Shown piece after piece: positions 23,501 to 34,800 of a stretch of DNA of 64,000 nucleotides; the first letter of the stretch is position 1, and each line of letters starts with the position of its first letter. This stretch comes from Limonium bicolor. Taxonomy: Eukaryota; Streptophyta; Magnoliopsida; Caryophyllales; Plumbaginaceae. The stretch lies in contig CM041782.1 in NCBI GenBank assembly GCA_023374045.1, positions 250,682,810-250,746,809 of the forward strand, in the 5' to 3' direction. The translations under genes were made by a program, and so were the position numbers. The notes beneath the pieces were generated by a model, which made no database searches, was not told the origin of the DNA, and saw only the letters and a list, made by a program, of their open reading frames with translations.

Positions 23501-24431
23501 AGGAGAGTAACAATATGTAAAAATACAAGCTCAAGCTCCTTCAATGGTGGAACTCCATGGCACCGAAATGGTGGTCTTGGAATTTTAAGAAGATAGAAAT
23601 GAAGAGCTTGATGAGAGGAAGAGATTGGTGGTGTTTGTTTTTGATTTGAACAAGTGAGCTAGATTTTACAAGAGATCAAAGAAGAGGTTTAATGGAGGTG
23701 GTGTGGTATTACCGTGGAAGAGAAGGAAGAAGAGGGTGTGGAGCCGTGTGAATACAAGGAAGAAATGAGAGAATGAGATAGAATTTGCTTTTGAAGATAT
23801 TTATACTTTATAAAGTAAAAAGGTACTTAAGTAGTTTTATTATTTTCTTAACAAGCTAACAAGGGTGGTGTGTCACCAACCTTAAAAACCGGCCCCCAAT
23901 AGTAATGTGAGGGTATTATAGTCTTTATTTGTCAATTTAATTACTTATACAACATATGTTACAAAATAGCTTATAAAAATCACTATTCATGAAAACAAGG
24001 CACATAGAAGTGAAATTTTTGATTTCCCATTGATATAGACATCCAAATGTGATATTATATAGTACACATATATATTTAAGAGTAATGATGGACATCTAGC
24101 CACTCAAAACTCATTTACAAGACAATTTTTCAAAAATGTGCTTTAAGACTCCTTAAAGCACATTTTGTGTTTAAACTTGTTTTCAAGCTTGGTTTTCTTT
24201 GGTAATTGGTTAAATATGTTCATTAGTGTATAAATGAGGTCTTGGTAAGTTCATTAGGTCTTAACCAAGTTTATCCCAAGCTTAGAGCACATTTTGGCTC
24301 TTATTGACTTTAAAGCACATTTTGTGTTTTCTTTTGTTTAAATTTGTTTACTAATGTTTCTAAGACTCTTTTTAGTCTTAATACACCATATTTAAGTGTT
24401 TATACAATATATTAAGGTTTGGGGTATTTCA
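20532..24431 (-). repeat. 3' LTR of element B
   Basis: On the plus strand it runs TGTAACACCCCTACTACG to GGGGTATTTCA. It is nearly identical to 30893-34795; differences include short indels near 21670 and 21940. It holds the GC hairpin (20913-20931), the conserved block (about 21605-21660) and the palindrome array (21871-22205). Confidence 0.93.
21871..22205. repeat. Palindrome array, 3' LTR B
   Basis: Five units are built on CCGACCGACCTTGCAAG(T/C) and (T/C)CGGTC, each followed by a second GGTCGGTC(C/T)ATTCCAG. The core word (CGACCGAC/GTTCGGTC) differs from that of LTRs A and C, but the flank CATTCCAG/CTGGAATG and the ~65-70-bp spacing are the same. Confidence 0.85.
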
Positions 24432-24432
24432 A

Positions 24433-24444
24433 TCTACCCCCCTT
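24433..24444 (-). other. Polypurine tract of element B
   Basis: On the minus strand this is AAGGGGGGTAGA, one base before the 3' LTR start. It is identical to the tract of element A. Confidence 0.85.
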
Positions 24445-24713
24445 AAAAGAACTTTGCCCTCAAAGTTCATACTTCCACATATCCTAAATATTAGAACACG
24501 GGAATACTTATAAACAATACTTCCATACATCATTAACAACACACTTACATACATTGGACACCAGGTCCATACAACATAACATCGGGTACATAACATTGGA
24601 CGCAAGGTCCATACAACATTATCCACATCATTCAGACACAACGGTCTGTAACATAACAACATAACATAGACGATGTATTCAAATACACGTCGTACACACA
24701 TAACCGAAACGGC

Positions 24714-24748
24714 TCTACCCCCCTTAAAAAGGGGTACGCCCCGTACCC
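24714..24748 (-). other. Post-pol hairpin and upstream polypurine tract copy, element B
   Basis: On the minus strand, GGGTACG-GGG-CGTACCC (24732-24748) is followed by AAGGGGGGTAGA (24714-24725), 14 bases past the pol stop and about 280 bp before the main polypurine tract. It matches the arrangement in element A, although the sequence between the two tracts has diverged. Confidence 0.65.
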
Positions 24749-24762
24749 TATACACATAAGGA

Positions 24763-27700
24763 CTAAGAAGTAAACAATGACGGGTACTTCGCCTTCATCT
24801 TATCTTCCAGCTCCCAAGTGGCCTCCTCAACGTCCTGGTTAGACCAAAGAACTTTCACCAGTCTCACGGACTTATGGCGAGTGTCTCGAGTCTTAGTATC
24901 CAGAATCCGTACCGGAGTCTCCACTGATCGCATGGTCGGCTCTAAGGTTAGCCTTTCAGGCTGAAGCACATGAGACGGATGAGACATATACTTCTTCAAC
25001 TGGGACACATGAAATACATCATGTACCTTGCCCAGCTCGGCGGGTAGGTCTAGTCTATAGGCTACCGGGCCGATCCGCTCCGTCACAACATAAGGCCCCA
25101 CATATTTTGGGCTCAACTTGCCCTTCTGGCCAAAACGGAATACTCCCTTCATGGGGGATACTCTCAAAAATACCTGATCGCCCACGGCGAACTCCAGGTC
25201 ACGTCTGCGCACATCTGCGTACGACTTCTGTCTATCCTGAGCTGCCTTCATGTTAGCCCGGATCTGGCGAACTTCTGCCTGGACTTGTTCAAGATACTCT
25301 GGTCCTATAATGACCGTCTCACTCGACTCATCCCAGCATAATGGCGTGCGGCATGGTCTACCGTACAAGGCCTGGAAGGGAGACATCTTGATCGAAGCGT
25401 GGTAACTGTTGTTGTAACTAAACTCGATCAGATGTAACTTTATCAATCCAGCTGGTCTGAAAGTCAAGTGCACAAGCACGTAGCATATCCTCAAGTGTCT
25501 GAATGGTGCGCTCACTCTGACCATCGGTCTGTGGGTGAAACGCTGTACTCAATTTCAGTTCAGTACCCAATGCCTCTCGTGTAGACTTCCAATATCTGGA
25601 TAAGAATCTGGTATCTCTGTCAGATACAATCGTTTTCGGTACACCATGATGTCTTACAATTTCCTTATCAAAGAGTTCTGCCAATCTTGCCACTTTCCAA
25701 GTGTCCTTCATCGGAATGAATCGGGCCACCTTGGTCAGTCGGTCAACTACAACCCATATCATATTCAGACCTCCCCTTGTAGGCGGAAGCCCTACTACAA
25801 AGTCCATGGAGATATCATGGAACTTCCACTCAGGCACTGGCATTGGCTGTACCATACCACCAGGCCGTCGGTGCTCAAACTTGACCTTCTGGCAAGTGAG
25901 ACACCTCAACACATAATCACTTACATCTTTCTTCATTCCAGTCCACCAAAAATACCTTTTCATACTCTTATACATCTTTGAAGCTCCGGGGTGAATCGAA
26001 GTAGTAGAACAATGGGATTCACTCAATATGCGCTCCTTCAACTCAGCGCCACTCCTAGGTATACACAATCGGCCATTCAGCCTAATCAGGTCATCATCGT
26101 GGAGTCTGAAGTCGTACTTCTGACCCTCGAATGTGCCGTCAATAAGCTTCTGCCGGATCTCCAGCATATACTGATCCGTCATCTGAGCACTCCGCACCTC
26201 TTCAACCAAGCCAGTATGGGAGACTAGCGAATGGAGAGAGTGTGCTCGGCGACTCAGTGCGTCAGCTACCACATTTGCCTTACCCTCTTTATATTGCAGA
26301 TTAATATCGTAGTCATTCAGAAATTCAACCCACCTTCTTTGCCTCATGTTCAACTCTTTCTGAGTGAACAAGTACTTTAAGCTTTTGTGGTCAGAATAAA
26401 TCGTCACACTTACCCCATACAAATAATGTCGCCATATCTTCAATGCGAAGACAATGGCACCCAATTCTAAGTCGTGGGTAGGGTAGTTCTCCTCATGCTT
26501 CTTCAGCTGACGGGAGGCGTATGCTACGACCTTCCCGTGCTGCATCAATACACAACCCATACCTCTGCCTGATGCGTCGCAGTAGACCTCAAAACCATCT
26601 GGACCGTCTGGTATAGTCAGGACTGGTGCAGATGTCAGAGCATCCTTGAGACTCGTGAAAGAACTCTCACAGTCGACTGTCCACTCGAATGGTGCATCCT
26701 TCTTCATTAAGGAAGTCATCGGCTTCGAGACACTGGAGAAGTCCCTTACAAACCTCCTATAATAACCTGCCAGACCGAGGAAGCTCCTGATATCGGTAAC
26801 TGTCTTCGGCCTAGGCCAGGTGCGCACTGCATCTATCTTTGCCGGATCGACAGCGATCCCGGCCTCAGAAATCACATGTCCAAGGAAGGATACTTGGTTC
26901 AACCAAAATTCACATTTCGAAAACTTTGCATACAACTGATTCCTCCTCAATGTTTGTAACACATTTCTCAGGTGGCTTTCGTGCTCACCTCTTGATTTAG
27001 AATACACAAGAATATCATCGATGAAAACTACCACTGACTTGTCCAACTGATCTTGGAACAAACGGTTCATTAAGTCCATGAACTTAGCTGGTGCATTTGA
27101 TAAGCCAAACGGCATAACTGTGAACTCATAATGCCCATACCTCGTTCTGAAAGCTGTCTTTTCGATATCACTGTCACGGATGGCAATCTGATGGTATCCG
27201 GAACGTAAGTCTATTTTGGAGAATACTGATGCTCCCCTCAGCTGATCAAATAGATCGTCGATGCGTGGTAAAGGGTAACGGTTCTTCACCGTAACAGCAT
27301 TCAGCTCTCGATAGTCAATACACAGGCGGAGGCTACCGTCCTTCTTCTTCACGAAGAGGACCGGCGCTCCCCATGGTGAAACACTAGGGCGGATAAAGCC
27401 CTTGTCGAGTAGGTCTCTCAGCTGCTCCTTGAGCTCTGTCATCTCTGCTGGAGCCATACGATAAGGTGCTTTCGCAATGGGTCCAGTGCCCGGAACTAAG
27501 TCGATCTCAAACTCAACCTCTCGTGCTGGCGGCATGCCCGGCAGTTCCTTAGGAAACACATCAGGAAACTCCGACACTACCGGCACATCTGGGCTAAACT
27601 CAGGGTCTCTCTCTATGTCCTGGACATAGCAGAGGTATACATCACTCCCTCGTCGTAACTCACGATACATGGCCATGGCGGTGATGATCTGAGTCGAAGG

Positions 27701-28142
27701 CTCCTGGGCCTCTGGCGGTATGATATGGTAACCCCAGATGGACTCTGAAGAAGCAGTCGATGCTCGGCACACAGGATTCTGCCCTTGTACCGCTCCAACC
27801 AGTTCATCCCGACAATCACATCGAATCCAAGTCCGTCGAACTCTATCAAGTCGATCGGAAACTCTCACCTCTGATTCGTTACAACAGCATCTCGGTGGTA
27901 GCGGGTACACCTGATCCGCTCTTTCGATGGGAGAGTGATCAAGAAGTCTGGCATCTCATCTCCATCTAACCCCAGCCTCTTCGCAAAAGATAGCGAAATA
28001 AATGTGTGTGAGGCTCCAGAGTCGAACAAGATCGATGCGTCCACGCCATTCACTGGAAAGGTACCGGTGAGGATTGTGCCGCTCTTGCCGGCTTCTGCCT
28101 CATTGCAGACACTCAGTGTACCTCCCGTTCCGAGTGCACAGC
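24763..28142 (-). pseudogene. pol: Pol of element B: protease, RT, RNase H, integrase, chromodomain (broken)
   Basis: The frame opens at acceptor TGAATTAG|GCTGTG (exon from 28142) and reaches protease [10 protein letters not shown] in the phase set by gag. RT (FIDDILVYS near 27010), RNase H ([22 protein letters not shown]), integrase ([40 protein letters not shown]), GPY (VGPYVVTERIGPVAYRL) and a chromodomain (VKVLWSNQDVEEATWELEDK) follow in order. Breaks: a TGA near 27866-27870 in protease, a 2-base loss near 27705, and a 1-base gain near 25440 in integrase. The Gln codons that became stops in A are intact here. The chromodomain is thought to guide integration to methylated histone H3 in this clade. 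Confidence 0.9.
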
Positions 28143-29210
28143 CTAATTCATTGGCAAACTAATAAGTACTGGGTAACAACACGGTTGATATACTTCAATA
28201 ACTCCACTTTATTCATTAACACCTTCTCTTTACAACATTGTTGGTTTACATGGTTGATATAACTTAACACATACATAACTTCCTTAACATATACTGGCTT
28301 AACACATTACAGAATTATACAAGGCTTTAGAATTGTCTGAAGGTCAAATTCAAACGTCCGGGTTTCATGTGTGTGGCATTGATCACTGCCGACGGTGCGG
28401 TATTCAGTTTGATCTTCCTGATGCCATGATATAGCATCCTTGACTGCCCACCCATGATTAACACGTCTCCTGACTTTAGTATTAACTTTCTTGCGAGATC
28501 AGCACGCTTCTGCTCGCCATACACAAACACTGCGGTATCACCAATGGACCAAGACACCACGGGTACTCCCTTACTTAGAGACTCGGGTGACTCGTCCTTA
28601 TCTTGGTGTAAACCTAACCGTCCACCTTTCTGGTAGAAGTTCACAATACACAAATCTGCTTCCACATTTGGAATCGAATCCGTTTCAACTTGTTGAGCAA
28701 TTCCCACGGCGTGATTAACAACCGCATGGAACTCCTCAGGTATACGTGGTACTTTTGCTCCATCTTTAGCTCACACTTCTTGATATGACTTGGTGTAAGG
28801 GTTCCAGTCCTTACCCATGCACATCATCTTCAATTGCATTCTTGATCCGTTCGGATATTCAGGTGTGTAGAAACCTCCAGGTTTAGCTCCAAGTTCGTCG
28901 CATCGTCTGATGACATGGATTTGTGCTTCCGGTGTCAGGTATCCATTTAAAAGTATCATACCTGGCTGGATAACCTGACATTGCTCCATTGGAAAGTCGG
29001 TGATGTTGATGGTGGTTTCTTCAGGGTTTGTGGGTGGGATTGGATAACATATATTGAAGGTTCCTTTAAGTTTAGAATCATCTAATTAGGTGTCTTTCAC
29101 ACTATTCTTTAACTCTTTACTTACATGATAATACGCTTGGACTCATTAATACACACATGCATGAAATGCGGTATGCAATCACTTATTACATTCAACAGTT
29201 TAGGCGGTAC
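28143..29210 (-). other. Alternative intron between gag and pol, element B
   Basis: Donor CCAG|GTACCG (29211/29210) can join acceptor AAAG|GAACC (exon from 29063, AlkB) or TTAG|GCTGTG (exon from 28142, pol). Both acceptors are phase 1 and restore an open frame. Unspliced RNA stops three codons into the intron. The same donor and the same two acceptor positions occur in element A despite sequence divergence in the intron. Confidence 0.7.
28327..29063 (-). pseudogene. AlkB-type 2OG-Fe(II) dioxygenase exon, element B (one nonsense codon)
   Basis: About 245 codons continue from gag in phase 1. The N-terminal part reads TFNICYPIPP..CQVIQPGMILLNGYLTPEAQI and FYTPEYPNGSRMQLKMMCMG. The catalytic half has IVNFYQKGGRLGLHQDKDE (HxD iron ligands), PVVSWSIGDTAVFVYG, GDVLIMGGQSRMLYHGI (third ligand His) and GRLNLTFRQ, the paired-Arg 2-oxoglutarate-binding signature of AlkB, ending at TAA 28327-28329. 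All expected catalytic residues are present. A single in-frame TGA near 28770-28773 interrupts it; A has an Arg codon there, so a CGA-to-TGA change at a methylated CpG is likely. The protein would be fused to Gag and carried into the particle, where it could demethylate element RNA or cDNA. That role is inference. Confidence 0.9.
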
Positions 29211-30676
29211 CTGGTCTAGAAGAGGGCCCTGGCGCCTCAGACCGGTCCACCACATTCAGGGCGGCCTTGCTAGGTCCCGACCCCTTCCCCTTCTGGGAAT
29301 CAGTGTGCCTCTGATCTGTGGGTGGCTGGTTAGCCGTCTTCGGGCCATCAATAGCTGCTGTGGCCTTACCCTTCCACTGCCCTCTGGGCTTGTTAACTCT
29401 GCTGTTGGGGTTCCGGTAACACTCATGGTCACGGTGACCCCACTTCTCGCAGTAGCGACACTGCACCTCATTTCCCTTGCAGTCTTTGCCGGGGTGGTCT
29501 CCATTGCACCACTTACAGTAATAGTGGCGCTCCGGTCCAGAGCCCGTGCTAGCTGCTAATACAATACACACTCAGTACTTGTTTCACAACTTATCAACAT
29601 ACACTTCACTTATCACACAAGATTAAATAATTACCCTTAGGTGGGTAAGAGCGTAGGGGCTTCGCCGCATAAGCATATGTGAGCTTCAGTGGCTCCTCAG
29701 CTGTGGTGGTTTGGGCTTGGCCCTTGTCACCCTGGTGCTGACTCTTCTGGGGTTGGGAATAAGGTTTCTTCTTCTTCTTTCCTCCCCCGTACCCCTGCGG
29801 ACTCTGGCCCTCGCTCGTGGCCTTGCGCTTGTGCGCATTCTCCTCGTCCCTCAGACGGACGGTGATCTCCACCTTAGCAGCGGCATGATAGCACTCCTGA
29901 ATTTAGGATGGTCAGTCATGCCCCGCAATACATACTCACAAACTCACATCAATACTCACTTGTAGACTACACATATTCACATCACTCTTTATTTAAATTA
30001 CCTGCAAGGTAGTATACTCAGCTGGCCCCATCCCATAGCGAAGACGGTGGCTGAGACCGTTATAGAAACGGTTTACCAGCACCCGGTTCGAGTATCCCAG
30101 GTCCGGTAACAGGTGGACGAGGCCGGTGAATGCAGTGTAATACTCATCAACCGACACCTTGTCCCCCTGTCTCAGACTATCCAGCTCCAGGCGCTTGGCC
30201 TCTTGAACGTGCACAGGGTAGTATTTGGCTCGCAGCAGAGCCGTGTACTCCCTCCATCCAAACTGAGGATCCGCCATCCGGTCCTCTCTCACAAGCTTCC
30301 ACCAGTTTTGTGCCGAACCCTTCAGGTAGTAAGCGGCAAGACGGACCTTAGCCTCTGCGGGTACAGCCAAGGTCTCGTAGGCGGTCTCCAACTCGGAGAT
30401 GTACGCCTCCAGCTTACGTGGGTCGGTCTCCCTATGAAACGAAGGGGGTCTCAAGTCTGCCAATGCCTTGACCCAATTGGTCTCTCGTGGCGGTGGCGGT
30501 GGTGGTTGAACTCTGGGCATTTGCCCCTGCTGTATCGCAGCCACAAGCTGGGGTACCATCTGGGCTACAGCGGCTGCTACAGCCTCAGCCATAACCTGGG
30601 CCGTAGTATTCTCGCCCTGGTCACCCACATTACCGGTACCACTTCCGCGGCCTCTACCACGCGGTCTACCTGCCAT
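29211..30676 (-). CDS. gag: Gag of element B, three exons
   Basis: Exons on the minus strand are 30676-30002, 29896-29635 and 29552-29211. The start MAGRPRGRGRGS matches A. Exon 1 has a Gln/Pro-rich head and the Gag domain (NWWKLVREDRMADPQFGW.., DEYYTAFTGLVHLLPDLGY). Exon 2 is a basic linker starting ECYHAAAKVEITV and containing a KKKKK run. Exon 3 has two complete zinc knuckles, CKWCNGDHPGKDC and CRYCEKWGHRDHEC. Exon lengths (675, 262, 342) keep the same phases as in A (642, 253, 342). No stop or frameshift is visible, so gag of B appears intact. Confidence 0.88.
29553..29634 (-). other. Gag intron 2, element B
   Basis: Donor AAGG|GTAATT and acceptor ATTAGCAG|CTAGC bound 82 bp, phase 1, at the same position as the 80-bp intron of A. 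Confidence 0.8.
29897..30001 (-). other. Gag intron 1, element B
   Basis: Donor TTGCAG|GTAATT and acceptor AAATTCAG|GAGTGC bound 105 bp, phase 0. The flanking exon ends are nearly identical in A, whereas the intron interior is not alignable by eye. Confidence 0.8.
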
Positions 30677-30859
30677 CTGTATTCACATGAATATTCATTA
30701 GCAATATGCTTGCACACTTATCGGTCCAACGGTTGTAACGCTTCCCGACAATAAGGTATCTCCACACTTAGTTAGTGGTTAACTTTTCCATAATGTTCAC
30801 TGAAGTAACTGTAGTTAGGTTTCCTAACTCGGTATATTCCTAAGCTCGGTATTCTAGTC

Positions 30860-30887
30860 ATCAGAGCGATACTTCGCTCTGATACCA
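30860..30887 (-). other. Primer-binding site within a hairpin, element B
   Basis: On the minus strand TGGTATCAGAGC (30876-30887) is the initiator tRNA-Met type site, five bases after the 5' LTR. ATCAGAGCGA-AGTA-TCGCTCTGAT (30860-30883) is a perfect 10-bp inverted repeat overlapping it. Confidence 0.88.
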
Positions 30888-32228
30888 CTTTTTGTAACAC
30901 CCCTACTACGCACATAACACTAAATGAAATCGCAGCGGAAAAGAATAACTAAACAGTAACTAACGCTTCGGTGCTACAACGCCGTCAACCACCCACGTGG
31001 TTGACAAGGCAGAATAAATACAAGTGTACCGGTCTGATGATCAGACTCCCGAGCATAAAACTAAACCATAAATACATCATATATAATACCGAGTGTTTAC
31101 ATATTCTTCACTGTATCACATCACTGTTAACTGCAACAACCAAATATATATAACGCCACGGGAGCACAGGCGCATCCCGGGCCATCATCCCAAAAGTATA
31201 CAAAAGTATATCACTTCCTAGGATCTAGAGCCACTCCGCTTCATCGATCCTCATCCTGCAGTATAAGAAATATGGATCCCCCGAGGGGGTCAGCAACCCT
31301 TGGCTGGTATGGTTAACGCGCAGCCCATCGGCTACCGGGATACGCGCAATTAATTGTCATGATAACATGGCATTCATTTATATACATAACATAACATAAC
31401 ATGGGGCATAGCATCAATAGTGCACAGCTCAACATCACATACACGGTGGATCTTCGTTCCACAATAACAAACCACAAGGGTCAAATAACACAAGAGCCTA
31501 GAGAGTGGTTCACTCTCATGTTAAGCTCGTTAAACACACTCATTACCGTTCTGTTAGACGAACGAGTAACTTAAGTCACAGATGGTTCGGATTTAGTGAC
31601 CCGAACACACCACACAAACACATGTTCCCACTAAACCGATCATAAGTCAGAATAGGTAAGCTTTGGAAGAAGCTAGCGGGAGATCGAACGCCAAATTAAG
31701 GAGAACAATCTTAACAACATAAGAGTCGAATCTGATTCAGATATCTACTCTTAACTTACATGCATGACCGGACAACCGGATTCCTCACTTCCCAGTTAAC
31801 ACTTGTTAGAAGTTCATGGTGGAACTTAACAACCAATACACAATAGGTGGTAAGTCATGTTAGACACACAAGGGAAATGAGTCACATCATAACATCACAA
31901 TAATATGAACAACTGTAAACTCATTACATGTTTAGATCTTATAACGTCATAAACACACAGAAAAACATACAACACACAAGCCGGTGTAAACCGGTAGACA
32001 ACAGACTGCAAGAAAACCATACCTCGGTCCTTGCCTCGTTTGGTTTCCTCCGTAGGATACATAGTTAATAACGTCGGTTAATTATTTATTTAACTTCAAA
32101 CTTACTAAGTATTTAACATGATTGTATGACATGTTTTAATGTCTATCTTACCCTAGGTTACCTTCATTATACACCCTAGGGTTAACTACATAGGTCACAC
32201 TCTTTTCTGTTTTTTTTTTACAAGTTTA

Positions 32229-32560
32229 GGTCCGACCGACCTTACCGACCGAACTTACCCAAGTTCGGTCGATTCCAGAAAAACATTTCCGTCAAAATTT
32301 TCTACTCCGACCGACCTTGTAAGTTCGGTCGCATGTTCGGTCTATTCCCGAGAGTTTCTTCCCTTTGAAAATTTAGCCCGACCGAACTTGCCAAGTCCGG
32401 TCCTATGTTCGGTCGATTCCAGTAACTTAATCCGTACACAAAATACAAGCCCGACCGACCTTGCAAGTCCGGTCCCCAAGGTCGGTCCATTCCAGAAGCC
32501 AATTCTCGCAGGGTAAACTGGGCTCGACCGACCTTGCAAGTTCGGTCGCAAGTTCGGTCT
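32229..32560. repeat. Palindrome array, 5' LTR B
   Basis: Five units with the CGACCGACCTTGCAAG / GTTCGGTC word, the same as 21871-22205. The second unit is complete here (GACCGACCTTGTAAGTTCGG), whereas the 3' LTR copy has lost part of it. Confidence 0.85.
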
Positions 32561-34160
32561 GGCCCAGACCCTTGTTTTCCTTTTTACATTCAACTCCAAA
32601 CTTCACCCCATATACCCTAGTACCCCCTAACCTCATTTAGGCACTTCAAATACACCTTAAGACATCCTTAAACACTCATAAAACTCATTTTCTAATTCCT
32701 TAAGCCTTTACTTATTTCCTTGTAAAATTCCTTAACACTTACAACATTTTATACTAGGTTTCTAAATGGTGTTTCTCACCTATGATAACTACTATCCCAA
32801 AATGCTTTCTCCTCATCTTAACATCATCTCTTAAGCACTATTTCTCACAACTAACTCCTTATGTCATTCTTGAAATTCTTTTCCAAGTTTACACTTTCTC
32901 CTTATTTTACCAAAGTTTGCCTAAGTCTTTATCTAAGTCCTAAAATGACTTTGGTACATACTAAAACCTCAAGCTCATGCCTAAGTCCTTGTGACATCCT
33001 AAATCACCTTAATGCATGTTTCTTACCCAAGAACAACACTTAACCAATCTAAACACCTCTTAACTTATCAAACTCATTTTAACTCTTAGAACTTCTCATT
33101 TATTACCTAAATTTCGACATAGGTTCTCCTAGAACATTACTAAACCAAAACACATTGTTTTTACCAACAAACAACCAAGAACACTAAAAATCCATCAAGC
33201 ACTTATTAGACACAAACTCCACTCATAAAGCACTACATCACAATATAGTGCATATTTTAAATTGCATGGCACTTAGGCCCTTAAATGACATGGCTCTTAG
33301 GCCCTTAAGATGCATAAATCATAAACACTGAATTTCCACAATATATTTGCCTTTAACCTGCAAATACACTCAACAACACATATGCCCTTTTACTAAGCTC
33401 TTGAGAACACTTTACTAAGTCATTCACCATTTGCTCTTTAGGTAGTTTTAACAAGCATTATAAGCTCATTTCTCCTAAGGCATTAAACAACATTAGGTTA
33501 GTAGATTTACCTCTCTTGCAAATAACTTCTTTCTTGTTTCCTTTAAAAACCGGTAGGGTATTTGATTCTTTGACAAGTTCTAAACAATATACAAACATTA
33601 TAATGAGTATTCAAGCTATAAGCTTCATCTCATTGTAAACCCTAATTTTACATTGTTTCAAAAAACATTAATGTAGTTGTTTTACCTTGCTCTTTGAAGA
33701 GGGTTTGAATATCTAACAAGAGAGGACTCCACCTAGTCCATGAAGAGTTGGAATGAAGCTAGAACAAAGTCACACAAAGAGCTCCTTCAATAAGTATTTT
33801 CGGTTACCACAAAATCATGAAGGAAATGAAGTTTTTATTTGAGATTCCTTACCTAGAAGCAAAGGAGAGTAACAATATGTAAAAATACAAGCTCAAGCTC
33901 CTTCAATGGTGGAACTCCATGGCACCGAAATGGTGGTCTTGGAATTTTAAGAAGATAGAAATGAAGAGCTTGATGAGAGGAAGAGATTGGTGGTGTTTGT
34001 TTTTGATTTGAACAAGTGAGCTAGATTTTACAAGAGATCAAAGAAGAGGTTTAATGGAGGTGGTGTGGTATTACCGTGGAAGAGAAGGAAGAAGAGGGTG
34101 TGGAGCCGTGTGAATACAAGGGAAGAAATGAGAGAATGAGATAGAATTTGCTTTTGAAGA

Positions 34161-34178
34161 TATTTATACTTTATAAAG
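34161..34178 (-). promoter_or_regulatory. Candidate TATA region of LTR B
   Basis: On the minus strand this reads CTTTATAAAGTATAAATA and is followed about 30-60 bp on by a pyrimidine-rich tract (CTATCTCATTCTCTCATTTC). The place, about 620 bp into the LTR, is where other LTRs here carry a CT-rich tract. No transcription start has been shown. Confidence 0.4.
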
Positions 34179-34795
34179 TAAAAAGGTACTTAAGTAGTTT
34201 TATTTATTTTCTTAACAAGCTAACAAGGGTGGTGTGTCACCAACCTTAAAAACCGGCCCCCAATAGTAATGTGAGGGTATTATAGTCTTTATTTGTCAAT
34301 TTAATTACTTATACAACATATGTTACAAAATAGCTTATAAAAATCACTATTCATGAAAACAAGGCACATAGAAGTGAAATTTTTGATTTCCCATTGATAT
34401 AGACATCCAAATGTGATATTATATAGTACACATATATATTTAAGAGTAATGATGGACATCTAGCCACTCAAAACTCATTTACAAGACAATTTTTCAAAAA
34501 TGTGCTTTAAGACTCCTTAAAGCACATTTTGTGTTTAAACTTGTTTTCAAGCTTGGTTTTCTTTGGTAATTGGTTAAATATGTTCATTAGTGTATAAATG
34601 AGGTCTTGGTAAGTTCATTAGGTCTTAACCAAGTTTATCCCAAGCTTAGAGCACATTTTGGCTCTTATTGACTTTAAAGCACATTTTGTGTTTTCTTTTG
34701 TTTAAATTTGTTTACTAATGTTTCTAAGACTCTTTTTAGTCTTAATACACCATATTTAAGTGTTTATACAATATATTAAGGTTTGGGGTATTTCA

Positions 34796-34800
34796 ATTAA
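34796..34800. repeat. Right target duplication of element B (ATTAA)
   Basis: This matches 20527-20531 and directly follows the LTR end TTTCA at 34795. Confidence 0.93.

Larger units (their letters stand above)
20532..34795 (-). mobile_element. Element B: Tekay-like chromovirus with AlkB exon
   Basis: A complete 14,264-bp element on the minus strand, with two near-identical LTRs (3,900 and 3,903 bp), iMet primer site, spliced gag, AlkB exon, pol and polypurine tracts, flanked by ATTAA. Its LTRs differ from those of A through most of their length, but the internal proteins are close and the gene plan is the same. The high LTR similarity says it is the younger insertion, as its position inside A's LTR requires. 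Pol has a nonsense codon and two frameshifts, and AlkB one nonsense codon, so this copy is not intact. Confidence 0.93.
30893..34795 (-). repeat. 5' LTR of element B
   Basis: On the plus strand it runs TGTAACACCCCTACTACG to GGGGTATTTCA, next to the primer site on the internal side and the ATTAA duplication on the outer side. It contains the GC hairpin (31274-31293), palindrome array (32229-32560) and a candidate core promoter (34161-34178). Confidence 0.93.

Noticed and set aside
30113..30754. 213-codon plus-strand open frame
   Set aside because: It is antisense to gag exon 1 of element B, whose frame is supported by conservation with A.
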